A stretch of DNA of 64,000 nucleotides from Antedon mediterranea (lineage: Eukaryota > Echinodermata > Crinoidea > Comatulida > Antedonidae): assembly GCF_964355755.1 (NCBI RefSeq), contig NC_092676.1:29213871-29277870 (forward strand), in the 5' to 3' direction. The notes beneath the pieces were generated by a model. The model did no database searches. It worked only from the letters and a program-made list of their open reading frames with translations, and was not told the origin of the DNA. Made by a program: the position numbers and the translations under genes. Every line of letters starts with the position of its first letter. The stretch's first letter is position 1. Of this stretch, positions 22,644 through 34,140 are shown piece by piece.

Positions 22644-25600
22644 ATGGACGTAGACATGGATTTGGATCAGGATTTTATGAACAAATTTAGTTCCATGGGG
22701 ACGACGGATAGAGATGTTTTGATCAGCGAGTTCCAGAGATTATCTGGCAATAGCAATCCCAATGCTTGTGCTTTCTTCCTTGATATGAACAATTGGTAAA
22801 GTATATTTTTGCTGTATTGTTAAATTTTTTAATGTTATTAATATTATAATATAAATGTATAATAATTTAGACCTCAATTTAATAGAACAAATTTGTCATT
22901 CATTGACCTTGAAAATTAAATGAATAAATAAGATTTTTCCTTTTTTTTTTAGTATTCAGACAGTAGAACCCCTATTATTATACAAAGGGTCTTTCACACC
23001 CGTCGTTCCGGCATGACAGGATTCCGATCAGGAGCCGGCAAATCAAATCGATCATTATCTTTCGTTTTCACAACGCTCCACGCGGCGAGGCGCCAATCGA
23101 TATGCGCGTAGCTGCGTGAAAATTAAACATTGATATTTGATTTGCCGGCGCTGAACCATGTCAGAACAGGTGTGAAAGACCCTTAAGATGTCCCCTTAAT
23201 AGGGTGTCCCTTCAAAGGATTGGTCTTGGTTATTGAAACATACTTATAATTTCCCCTTAAAATGTGTGTCCCTCCCTCAATAGGGGTTGTTTGTACTAAA
23301 CTATATTGATTTGCACTGGTAATTCATAAGCTATATCATTGTTTAATTATCTATATTTTTTACAGCACATGAGGTGATTAAATGTAAATGAAAATGCCAT
23401 ATACGTCAGAAGCTAGAAAACAGTAACCCAGGAAATCCCTGCAACAACACTATCCATCAAAACAGAATCAGACATTCAGTTCAAAGACAAAACTGACCAA
23501 GGATAGTTATCCTAAGTCGAATAACATTTCCCAGAATTCAGATAATAAAAACTCATGTCTTCAAATTTTCCAAAAACCATAGCAATTTTTTAAACCATCA
23601 AAAGGAAGGAATATTGGCAATAACCATGACTTTATTAAAGAAATTACCACACCCAAACACATGGTGACACATTACCCAAAAAAAAGAAGGCAAAAAAAAA
23701 CACACAGGATATACTATTTTACTATAAAGCATGAGTGCTTAAAAAAATTGAAAAAAAAGCCTGTATAGTGTTTTTACACACAAACATTTTTTTAGTAATA
23801 ATTAATTATTTGTTTGTTCCTTGTGATTTTATTATAAAAGCATGAATGCACTTTTAGAATAACAGATTTTCAAAATCTGTTAAAGTCGATTTTGTTGTAG
23901 ATGAGTGATAAAGTGACAACACATGATACGCACTAGCACATGTAAGGAAATGATTTAATGAATAAGCTATTTAAAAATCAACTGAAAGTGTCATGGCTAT
24001 GCCACATACAGTTTACAGCCAAATCAATGTCTTAGTCTGCTGCAGATATCGTAAACAAACATGTAAAAAAGGACACATTTAAGACCAAAGAGGTTTACCT
24101 TTAATAGGGGCAGTCTTTAGTATCATATATTCACTGGAAAGGGTCCATTTAATAGGGGATATTTATGAAATAGTGTATAATCACCGGAAAAGGTTCCCTT
24201 TGCATGAAATGCCCGGATAATTTGTGCATTTCCTAGATCTATTAAAGTAAATTGTCAATTAGGGGACACTTAGGGTCCCCGGGCCATACTTCACTAGGAA
24301 AGTGTCCCCTAATAAATAGTTCCCCAAAGAAATTTTGGCAAGTGCACACCAATTAATTAAGAGTTCACAGGCTACTGCTGAGTGATAAAGCAAAGATTAC
24401 AGATTTCTTACACTGTACAGTACCAGTATATTTTGTACAGGAAATGTATTATTACCATTGTAGTAGCACAAAGACTCTAAAGATGGGATTTTTGTTAATT
24501 TGAAGTTTGTTTTGTTTTTTCTGTTCAGGAATTTACAAGAAGCCTTAGGTGCATATTTTGATTTGGAGGCTCCACGTGAACGTCTACCATCGATGACATT
24601 TGTAAGAGATATCACAATAGGAGAAGGAGAATCAGTTCCACCGAATACAGAGTTTATTAAGACTTGGAGAATACAAAATCCAGGTAAGTACTTAGTGTAC
24701 GTTTACACTTCTCGTAAGAATGTGTTATTGAATAACCACCACTATTTATGTTAATGATATCATCATTAACATAAATAGTGGTTGTTATTATGTAGTTGAT
24801 TTGATGATGGTCATAATCATTGTAATCTCCATCACATTATACTGTATAGCCATCATTGGCATATATTTTAATATTTGTTTCAGATTTATTTTGATACCAT
24901 ACACGAAAACAAATAAGGATAAGAAAAACAAAAATACAAACATTTGTAATGGTACATGGGATAGCTCTCTAAATCAAACCAAATGTGGATTTCATTTTAA
25001 GGGGTCCCCTAAGTCTTTTTTGTTTTGTTTCTGTGTATACATTATTTTGTAGCAACACAACATATGTAGTAGATCTGTTACTAGTAATTGATAAATGTAT
25101 CTTTAGCAGTTTCAGATCAGTCTTGGCCTGATGGAGTAAGTCTTAAGTATATCCAAGGGCACCAGCTAGGCCCAATGGAACGTGTTAGTGTAGAAGCCCT
25201 ACAACCTGGACAAGTGACCGATGTCAGTGTTCGAATGCAGAGTCCAGCACAATGTGGGGTTTATGGTGGTCAGTGGAGAATGTCTACTGCTACTGGTACA
25301 TATTTTGGAGGTAAAGATTTATTTATTTATAAAGATCTTATCAATTTCTTTGATTTAGGAAGTATTACATCCATACATATCAATATAAAAGAAAACCGAA
25401 ACAACAAAAGTAAGCTCTAACAACTCTACAAAAACAAACATATTTATATCACTATAGCAATACTCTATGAAGAGCTTATACATATAAAATACTTCACCAT
25501 CTATAAATACATTTTTGGAGTCAAGAAGCATTTACATACAGTACACATGAAACCAGAACATTGCACCTACTCTACGTACATTGATTTTCGCACACATTCA

Positions 25601-26868
25601 AAGATATTAGGTTGCATATTATTTAGTGTCATCATATATTAAATGCTATCTCTTTTTTCAGATACTATCTGGGTAATTCTAGAGGTTAAAGTAGGAGGGA
25701 TGTTAGGCCTAACACAGCAACTGTCTTCACTAGGTAGCAGCTTTATGGAGACAACAACAGCAGCTAAAAGTCCCCCTAACAATCCATTTGGCTCTCCCAC
25801 CAAGCATAATATAGCTAGCAGTGCTTTAGGTAAGCACATTTTGTTTATATATTCTGAAGATTAGATTTATAACATGCTTATCTGTAAGTTATGCTTACCT
25901 TAAGTTATGTTTACCTTAGGTGATGCTTAAGTAAAATAAAGGGGAAATGAATACAGGCAACTTACCCAACATTATACTCGCTGAAAATTAAAAACTCCCA
26001 AAACCAGACTTTTTTTAGGTTCTGAGTATTAATTTGTTTTAATCATTAAAACACATTTGGAATACCAGAATCCAACATTAATCTGACCTAAGGGTTTCTG
26101 GGAGAGTTTACTGTATTTTCTCATTGCACCTTCACTCATAGATTTCATGCCATACAGTATTATCATGCTTAGATCTAGTATTAAAGTTTATAACATGTAT
26201 TCTTGTTTTTGTAGGTACTCCTTTTAATTCGCCCACATCACATTCAAATGGTCATTCACCTTCTAACTCATTAGCTGTTGTTAGACCTCCAATCTTTCCA
26301 GTAAGTATACATTGTATCAAATACTATTTAATCCTAATTATGAGGTAATGGTTCTCTGTTTGTCGTGAGAAAATCTCTTTTCAGTAGTCGAGGATTGTAA
26401 CTAAGGATTATAAAGCTCTGCCTACATTATCAGACCAGTTTGACAAAAATAGTGTGATGTGCCCAAATATGGTAGTGATATGACATCATCATATCCATAT
26501 ATGGGCATATCACATTTGTTTGTCACATAAGGTTTGATAGTGTAGACAGAGATTTATATTAGCCTGTAGGTTTACTACACTACTATAATTTTTGAAAACA
26601 TTAGTTATTATTTGTTTATTTAGTCGGACATAATTAGTAAATTTGACATAATTGTACTGTGTACTCAGTACATTGTGTAATTCGCACGTATTAAGTACTT
26701 TAATGTAATTTCTTTCTCAATAATTTAAACTTGTTTTTGCAGACATCTTCTATGAATAACCACGCTCAGTCAAGAGATGAAAATCTCCATAGTAACACAG
26801 AAGTATTTCCTCAAGAGGACACAAATCACAAACAAATGCACAATGGCTCATTTGATAATAATTTATAG
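22644..26868 (+). CDS. ILRUN: ILRUN (C6orf106): UBA-like and Nbr1-type FW domain protein
   Basis: Six exons: 22644-22795, 24529-24683, 25107-25310, 25662-25829, 26215-26300, 26743-26868, totalling 891 nt (296 residues). Human ILRUN is about 298. The N-terminal UBA-like part (MDLDQDFMNKFSSMGT; ACAFFLDMNNWNLQEAL) covers residues 1-65. The Nbr1-like Ig/FW domain covers about 75-180, with NTEFIKTWRIQNPG, SLKYIQGHQLG, PAQCGVYGGQWRM and DTIWVILEV. The Ser/Pro/Asn-rich C-terminus looks disordered. In vertebrates ILRUN dampens IRF3/NF-kB-driven antiviral and inflammatory transcription through p300/CBP; a similar role here is inference. Intron 1 (1.7 kb) contains nested repeats. Confidence 0.95.
22961..23290. 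mobile_element. Outer TIR-like repeat ('ACCCCTATTA' family) carrying a nested MITE
   Basis: CAGTAGAACCCCTATTA at the left and CCTCAATAGGGGTTGTTT at the right look like the two ends of one element. The middle has CCCCTTAATAGGG words. The element at 22985-23184 sits inside it. Related sequence occurs at 24088-24310 and 41959-42179. It lies in ILRUN intron 1. Confidence 0.5.
22985..23184. mobile_element. TIR element, 200 bp, GC-rich, nested
   Basis: AGGGTCTTTCACACC at the left and GGTGTGAAAGACCCT at the right are a perfect 15-bp inverted repeat. A second inverted pair lies inside: GCCGGCAAATCAAAT and its complement ATTTGATTTGCCGGC. The interior (GAGGCGCC, GCGCGTAGC) is far more GC-rich than the surroundings. 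It has no ORF and is a MITE by structure. Confidence 0.8.
24088..24310. repeat. Degraded 'CCTTTAATAGGGG' repeat
   Basis: Several CTTTAATAGGGG, GGGGACACTTAGGGTCCCC and GTGTCCCCTAATAA words, in the style of 22961-23290 and 41959-42179. The ends are not clear. It lies in ILRUN intron 1. Confidence 0.4.
24731..24789. repeat. Near-perfect inverted repeat (hairpin)
   Basis: AATAACCACCACTATTTATG plus TTAATGAT on the left pairs with ATCATTAACATAAATAGTGG plus TTGTTAT on the right, with almost no loop. It would fold into a stem of about 27 bp. It lies about 45 bp after the exon 2 donor of ILRUN. Confidence 0.85.
26412..26555. mobile_element. Palindromic MITE, copy 7
   Basis: AAAGCTCTGCCTACATTATC at the left and GTTTGATAGTGTAGACAGAG at the right, with the standard core. 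It lies in ILRUN intron 5. Confidence 0.85.
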
Positions 26869-27224
26869 CATCACTATTTAATAATGACGATCAAATAATG
26901 AAATTTGAACATAATCATTTTTTGTTTGTTTATATTGGTATTCACTCTCCTCAATGTATTACAAAAAGGTACTAAATAAAAACATTGTTAATAGTGTGCA
27001 CCAATTTTGGGAGAGCTGGCAGGGAGGTAAGAGGGAAATGAAGCTTCATCTACCAAAACAATTATATTGATACCATGTATTTTATAGTAATTTAAACTAC
27101 TTAAGTCAATAACGAAAACAAATTCATTTTTAGCAACATGAAACTATTTAAAGCAATTATTTCAAATAAAGTAAATAAATACTGTGCTGTTAGTAAGTAA
27201 AGAATGCTTACCAACATATCAACT

Positions 27225-27363
27225 AAAGCTCTGTCTACACTATCAAACTAGTTTGACAAAACAAAAAGTGTGATGTGCCCAAATATGGTAGTGATATGCT
27301 TAAATATGGTAGTCCTTGTCCATATATGGGTATATCACATTTGTTGAGTGTAGACAGAGCTTT
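27225..27363. mobile_element. Palindromic MITE, copy 8
   Basis: AAAGCTCTGTCTACACTATC at the left and GAGTGTAGACAGAGCTTT at the right, flanked by TA on both sides. A deletion shortens the right half. Confidence 0.85.
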
Positions 27364-27977
27364 ACAGTTGGTATATTCTATCTTAACTGGATATTCTTTG
27401 ATAACTAGCTTTAATTTATCTAATGTATTTTAATATATATAAATATATTGTACTGTGTTTTTGTTTGGGTTTTAATATAAAGATGTGGGGAGAATGCCAG
27501 GCTATTATGCCTTCTACTACAGTGGTTGTAAAGTAGATATGTGTTATAACAGTAAACAATGTTCTTGGTAGATCCTCTTAAGCATCTACTTATCTACAAT
27601 ATTCTGTGCTATAAGGAATATTGGTTTTAAATGATTTTAATTATGTTGATAACATTTTTTTGTGTTATCATTTTTAAATGTTCTCTAAATATTTTACTTC
27701 AAAATCCCTTGGTATTGCAATAATTGGTGAATGAATTATTTCAGGAAAAAAAAACGGTTTGCCTAAGATCAGTATAGATTAGAATAATACCCTTTTTATA
27801 CAACAAAAGCTTGTATAATATTTTATTGTCAGATTTCTAAAAAAATGGCCGTGTTTGAATACCACGCCATGACGTACTGTTACATTATAATGTTATGTCA
27901 ACAGCTAAATTAAAGCCTATTTACCATGCTCCTACTCAATTCCTCCTTCACCTTTTATTTTCAACATAATAAGTAGT

Positions 27978-28085
27978 CTTTGTCTTTTTGTTCTCTTCCT
28001 TTTGGTTTCCACTCTTTCTCTTTATTGTCGAGCGCATATAGACATCGTTTATTATTTGCACTTTATAAATCTATTATTATTTATT
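27978..28085 (+). repeat. Dispersed repeat with TTATTATT tail, copy B
   Basis: It matches 11834-11950 almost base for base from GTCTTTTTGTTCTCTTCC to CTATTATTATTTATT. The two copies have unrelated flanks, so this is an interspersed element and not a gene. Confidence 0.6.
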
Positions 28086-28289
28086 CTTACCTACAGTATG
28101 TTATAACCAGGAAGGACGGTATCCTCCCTGTTAATGTAACTGTTAATGTATTGATAAGTAAACCAGAATCATCATGTTGTGAGGCAATAAGTTAATGAAT
28201 GAGTTGTTAATGGTGCTATACTGTTGTTGATTGTACTATTACAAATCATGTTGTTAATTAGACCTACGTTGAAGGTGTTCCAACTACAC

Positions 28290-28371
28290 AGGCCGTGTGT
28301 CCGCAGCCAAAACAAATTACCGGTTAATTTTTATCCGTTAATTAGCGGTTAAGCTGCAGAAACACGGCCAC
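28290..28371. repeat. Short palindromic element
   Basis: CAGGCCGTGTGTCCGCAGC and GCTGCAGAAACACGGCC are inverted to each other. Between them are ACCGGTTAATTTTTATCCG and TTAATTAGCGGTTAA, which also partly pair. It looks like a very short foldback element. Confidence 0.5.
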
Positions 28372-28530
28372 AGATAAAGCATTTCCCTCCATATTTTATC
28401 TTTTAAAAGAAATCATATTTTGAGGGGGTTTTGTTTGTACAAGATTTGGTTATAGTATTGTGATGACATCTGTCTTCTAAGCTATTTGTACTATCTATTG
28501 GTCACTATGTATTAACAACATCAAAGCATT

Positions 28531-28649
28531 TTGTGCCCAAATATGGTAGTGATATGCCCAGATATGGTAGTGATATTATATCGTTATGTCCATATATGGG
28601 CACATCACATTTTATTTTCACATAAAGTTTGATAGCGTAGACAGAACTT
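28531..28649. mobile_element. Palindromic MITE, copy 9, left end lost
   Basis: It begins in the core (TGTGCCCAAATATGGTAGTG) and ends GTTTGATAGCGTAGACAGAA. Confidence 0.8.
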
Positions 28650-29987
28650 AAGACTGTACTGTAAAAAGTAAGTTCACGTATATCATTTTTTATGCTTTAA
28701 AAAAAAAAGCTAAAATATTCTAATGCCTATCAATTATCATACAAATTACAATGTTCATACAGAATGAGGATCTTTAAATATAAATACATTTTAGAATCTT
28801 TTTTTTTGTTAGAATACAGTACTTGAGAAGGGGAGAATTTTAAGAGGCAAATTTTAATGACTTATTATGCATTCTTTTGCCCATTGTATGTGAAAATTAG
28901 AGATTTTTAATTTTGTGTGACGTACCAGAGAAGGTATGAATGTTTTTCGTATGTAAGGATGAATAGATTGTACTTGAGGTACCTGGAAATAAAAAGCATA
29001 CATTTATCTGAAGTTGGTTTTATTTTTTGTTTTCTTCCCATAGAATATTTGTTTTTAAAATAATAAAAAAAAATGATTATTTATTCACTGTTTTTTAAAG
29101 TGACCTTTGACCTTGTTTACATAATGTGCTCAGTGAAGCGTTACATCATGAGGATTGTAAACTTGGTGCGGGCGACGTGTCTTCTTCAGTAAAAGGGTGG
29201 GTGTTACATTTGTAGGCCTAGTTATGGTTTAATTCAACCAGAAGCGTCAATATACTTTAGATATGTATTTCAATATATGTTGATACAGAGAGGATAACTT
29301 ATTTGAAAAGTTGAGCTAAGATAAATTGATATTTATTGTAATAAGGCTAGGTAGGCTAGGCTGGAATCCTCACTCAGTCACTGACTGACTGAGTCAGGTT
29401 GTTGCATGCAATGGCCATGACTAGACTGTGAGCTAGTGACACTGACACTCATGGTAACCTTGAAAGGAGGTGCAACAATTAAGATTGGAGATAAGTTAAG
29501 CCTAGGCAGTGAAGTGTAGTTAGTGGAAAATGTCTTTTTTTTTTATTGTTCCTAGGTTTGATTTTTTTCTTAGTTTTCAAAATAAAATATAGCAAATAAC
29601 TGCATTTTAAGCTTAATCAATATTGTATAATTTACAAATATAAATACTAAATAGGCTAATATTAATAAATATTTTTAAGTTAAATAAATATTACAGTTTG
29701 AACCATGGAGATACCTCCATGTTTGAACTAAATAATTTAAAAAGTTTATGTGAAATTGTAATTTATATGATCATATGTGTATCTTTATTGTTTGGTTATT
29801 TTGTCAAGCATTATTAATAATTATGTAGGCCTACCTGTAAATAATTAAAATATGCATTACAGTAAATTATTTAAATGTGTTCATATGCATATATTATATT
29901 TATATGCTATAATATAAATACTTTTCAACTGTCTTTTTATAGCTGCTGAAACAAATTTAGACAATTTACAAAATTAAAACTACCAAA

Positions 29988-32900
29988 ATGTCTGGAAGTT
30001 CGGACGATGAAGAGGAGCTTTTTGACATTGGCTTGACCTCTGATCACGCTTCATTAATTAACTCTAGAGAAAAGGATGATAACGATGGTGTTGGCACTTT
30101 GCCAGTTCACAACAAACGAATATTAAAAACAGTTATTTTATTTTCTTCTTTTATATCACTCGTAAGTATAATTATTAAATACAAGATTAGAATATATAAA
30201 CTAAATCAATTGTTTTAAATAAAAATTAATTTCAAAGTGCTTCAATTAGGAATGATTTATTTATAAAATGTAATATTTTATTTTTATACTGTAATTGTTA
30301 TGTTTTTTTTCACAGGGGCTTGCTGTTGCTATCCTCGGCCCAACCATTCCTAACTTGATCCTTCAAGTTGGAACTGGTTACAGCCAGTTATCATTCATAT
30401 TCTTGACACGTGGGTTTGGTTACATGGTTGGTGCTGTCGTAGCTGGGTTCCTCATTGAGAGGTTCAATCCATTCCGCTTGCTCGGATTCAGTTTAGCGTT
30501 ATGTGCCATTGCAATGGTCCTGATGCCTGCTGTTAAATCATTGCAGTTTCTAATTCTACTATTCATTCTTGCTGGATTTGCTATGGGATGTCTGGACACA
30601 GGTTTGTGAAACACAAACATATACAGTTTAAAACTCGGGAGTTTACACATAGAGGAGCACACACCATACAAAAACACTGGTGTTGGCACCCTGATGTGTG
30701 TAAACTTCAGACTTTTGCTAGGGGATAAGAAAGGTGTACTGTATATCATTGTACCAAGGCATTCTAACAACAGGATGTTGAGCTCTGGACATTAAAGGGT
30801 TTATCTGTGGCTGCGACGAGATCAGTTCCATGCCCCTTAACAGATGCTGTGTGCCCCGGAGAATATGTGCATAGTACAGTACTGTTGGTATTTGTCGCAG
30901 CCAGAGATAAGATCAAAGGACTGTTATGAGTTCCAATCTTGGCAAGGCGAGCTCAGTCTTCTGTTCTTTGATTGCCTTGATTGTACTGTTAAGATAGGTA
31001 GGCCAATAAAGTTTAGGCTTGATAAACTTTCCAAGATTCTGTGTTTAAATCCTGACAACAAACAGGACATCTTAATGAGACTTTTCAATCATGAAATTGA
31101 ATGTTCGTAATATAATAATTAATTTTTAATTCATATCTTTATTCAGGTGGTAACGTAATGTGCATCCAGATATGGGGACCACAGTCAGCACCGTACATGC
31201 AAGCCTTGCATTTCAGTTTTGCCATTGGAGCGTTGGTGGCGCCATTGCTTGCAAAACCGTTCATTGATATCCCATTTTCAGGAAATGCAACCGCATTGGA
31301 TGTTGTTTGCCAGCTAGGTCAATCTTCACATAGTTTAATCACAGAACATGTTGATACAGATGTGCAATTGTCTTCTGTTAGCTCATTGACGATACCGCCA
31401 TTAAATACTGTGACAAAAGAATTTACGACACTACCACCTAAAGATATTTTTACGAAAAAACAAACACCAGAAAAACCAGTTACTACTAAAATGATTCCTC
31501 CCACAACTGTAGCGCAAATTATAACAACACAGCCAGGTCAAACCACAAAAGGACAAGTTCAGACCACAATTGAACAGGTTAAAACTACAATCAAACTATT
31601 TCCAACCACAACTAAACCAGTTCTAACCACAGCAGAACCAGTTCCAACCACAGCAGAACCAGTTCCAACCACAGCAGAACCAGTTCCAACCACAACAGAA
31701 CCAGTTCCAACCACAACAGAACCAGTTCCAACTACAGCAGAATCAGTTCCAACCACAGCAGAACAAGTTCCAACCACAGCAGAACCAGTTCCAACCACAA
31801 CAGAACCAGTTCCAACTACAGCAGAACCAGTTCCAGCAAACTTAGTTCATACTACAATTGCAAACCCAATATCAACAACTTTTGAAACATTAATTTTTTC
31901 AACAAGTGACCATGACACTCCAGAATTCACAGATGAAACTTTACCACAGATTGTTACAGCAACACATGAATCTTTACCAAATAATAACCATTTAAAAACG
32001 AAAATTGATACTTTGGCATCCAGTTTAAAACAGACGTCACCTCCTACTACATCAGTAGACAAGCAAACCTCTGGTAAAGAAGATGGGGTAATTACCACCT
32101 CAGATGCAGTACAAGAAACTTCCACTGCAGATGAGGGGACCATAGTTACGGATTTCTCTTCAGTAAATTCAGAAGGAAGCACTGTTGAAGAATCAAGTAG
32201 TACAAAAGAGGAAGAAAAAGAGAAGAGAACAACAATTAAAGTAACAACAAAGACAAAACAATCTAAGACAAAAAGCAAGAGACCGAAAAACAAATCACTT
32301 GTTAGAAGGGATATAGGATTGAGTGAGGATTTAACTGTGAATCAGACCGACAATTCTCCTCTGTATGATGGTGCTAAGTTATGGAACGTTTATGGGATAC
32401 TATTCTTTGTTATTACTCTGAACAGTATTGCGTTCTTTTATCTCTCTTTTAAAGGAGGCCATTATAAGCAATCGCACTTATCTGCTGCAAAGTCCTTAGC
32501 TCATCAAAACGACAACACATTTAGACTTCAATTGCTCTCCATAATGTTTGTGTTTTACTTCCTATATGTTGGGTCAGAGGTCGCATACGGAAGCTTCATT
32601 TTTTCTTATGGAAGATTTAGTGATTTACAACTAGATAAAGATCAAGCATCGTTGCTGAACTCGCTCTACTGGGGTACGTTTGCAGTGTTCCGCGGTCTTG
32701 CAATCATTTTAGCTCGCTGCATGTCTCCTCTGACCATGCTTTTAATTGACCTCATTGGATGCGGAATATCATCATTAATTCTAGTCATATTCAAGGGGAC
32801 AAACTCTTTAGCATTATGGGTAGGAACAGCTGTCTTGGGTGCAAGCATGGCATCCCTTTTCCCAAGTGGTTTGTCGTGGTTAGGGCGATACATAAAAGTC

Positions 32901-33179
32901 ACTGGAACCGCTGCATCAGTACTAGTTGTAGGTGCATCATCTGGAGAGATGGCCATTCCATTTGTAGTTGGCCACTTCTTTCCAGATTGGTGTCACCCTG
33001 ATAATAACGGAGGGAAGAATATCCAAATGCTCATGTACACTATGCTAGTAGTCACAATATTTACATCGTTCATTTTTTTGATTGCGTATCGAATTGCAAA
33101 GAAAAGAGGGGATCGATATAAAGGTCATCATTTGGTGCCAGATTCTTCCATGATGCTGGAGCTACAGTCAACTGATTGA
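29988..33179 (+). CDS. MFSD4B-like (sodium-dependent glucose transporter 1-like) MFS transporter with mucin-like loop
   Basis: Three exons: 29988-30161, 30316-30601, 31147-33179 (830 residues). Twelve hydrophobic segments are seen. TM1 spans exons 1-2 (GLAVAILGPTIPNLIL). TM2 follows with TRGFGYMVGAVVAGF, and TM4 with GCLDTGGN. TM5 is ALHFSFAIGALVAPLLAKPF. TM6 (YGILFFVITLNSIAFFY) starts only near residue 565. Later segments include SLYWGTFAVFRG and GLSWLGRYI. CLDTGGN and QALHFSFA..APLLAKP are family signatures of MFSD4B/NaGLT1. The TM5-TM6 loop should be extracellular. It is about 365 residues here, Thr/Pro/Ser-rich, with about 11 tandem copies of PVPTTAE at about 308-385. The substrate is not shown by sequence; sugar is the family guess. 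The MFSD4A/4B assignment rests on motif resemblance only. Confidence 0.85.
31609..31840 (+). repeat. Coding 21-bp tandem repeat in the transporter loop
   Basis: The unit CCAGTTCCAACCACAGCAGA repeats at a 21-bp period, giving PVPTT(A/T)E about 11 times. Units differ by single bases (GCA/ACA). The period is a multiple of three, so copy-number changes keep the frame. Confidence 0.95.
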
Positions 33180-33496
33180 TCATCATCTGCGAATAACACG
33201 TTTAAAAGAGCGGTTCTTGTTGGAATTGAGTTTCTAACTAGTACCAAAATTAATCTTATGGGGAGGTGTAGAATAGGGGTGCACTGGGAGTGGAGGGTGT
33301 ATTGATCCACGAGGGTGTATTGATGTCCGGGGTGGATCCAGGCACGCGCTCCTCTTTTGGGCAGCTGAAAAGGTTTTTAACAGAATATTAATATTTTATG
33401 TTAGCGCTCCCACGTTAAATACTGAACATTTTAAATTTGTTTATATAAAAAATATCAAAATATTTTATAGTAGTATACAGACTTACAACACTGCAA

Positions 33497-33600
33497 TGAT
33501 ACATGTGGTGCACCAGTCATTCTAGAGCAACTTGTAGGGTTTAATAATGATACATGTGGTGCACCAGTCATTCTAGAGCAACTTGTAGGGTTTAATAATG
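33497..33600 (+). repeat. 53-bp direct duplication
   Basis: TGATACATGTGGTGCACCAG through TTTAATAA occurs twice in tandem with essentially no difference, so the duplication is recent. Confidence 0.9.
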
Positions 33601-34039
33601 TGTACCATATTCAGGCTTAGAAACCAGCCCATCAATAAAAAAAAAACCTGGAAAAAATATGCAGATATAGAGGATATAGTAGTTATATTGGTTCTGTAAT
33701 GCTTGTCTAAATGTGACCAAATTATAATTACTAATTACAAAATAGTAATTCATATTTTTAGATTTTATATTTGTAGAGTTTAATCACTTTTTTTATATCA
33801 CCTTGCTGCTACTAAGAAATGTGTGATGGTAGGTTAACCCAATGAATGCATATAATAATTATATGTATCATTTGTAATTTTTGTCAACTAAAAATATGGT
33901 ATGTAAATTATGTCAAATATTAAATTGCTATTGTAAAATGTTTTATATGGTGAATGTTCAACATAGCTGGAGATGTTGTTAATATGATGGGTGGGGGATA
34001 ACTGTATTATTAAGATAATACAGAAAGAGTTAGTGTGCT

Positions 34040-34140
34040 CTGCAATTTCTTTCTGGCTGTTTTACTTTTTGACTTAGCTTTTTGCTTATTTTATTTGTAT
34101 CTCCATTGAGACCTGGCCACTGAGACCCAAAGTGTTTTTT
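34040..34140 (-). repeat. Single inverted unit of the 69-bp minisatellite plus flank
   Basis: Read on the minus strand it gives ...CAGTGGCCAGGTCTCAATGG, AGATACAAATAAAATAAGC, then AAAAAGCTAAGTCAAAAAGT and AAAACAGCC. This is one diverged minisatellite unit followed by the same kind of flank seen after the 13.3-kb and 47.7-kb arrays. Confidence 0.6.

Larger units (their letters stand above)
26869..29987. other. ILRUN 3' region and gap before the MFSD4B-like gene
   Basis: The AATAAA at about 26975 is the nearest ILRUN poly(A) signal; another at about 28988 could serve a long 3' UTR. The stretch holds MITE copies 8 and 9, the dispersed repeat at 27978-28085 and a palindromic segment at 28290-28371. 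I see no coding exon. A 71-codon frame at 27980 is repeat sequence. Confidence 0.55.

Noticed and set aside
31559-32293. Two minus-strand ORFs (79 and 148 codons) opposite the transporter
   Set aside because: They are antisense shadows of the Thr/Pro-rich coding repeat, which has few antisense stops.
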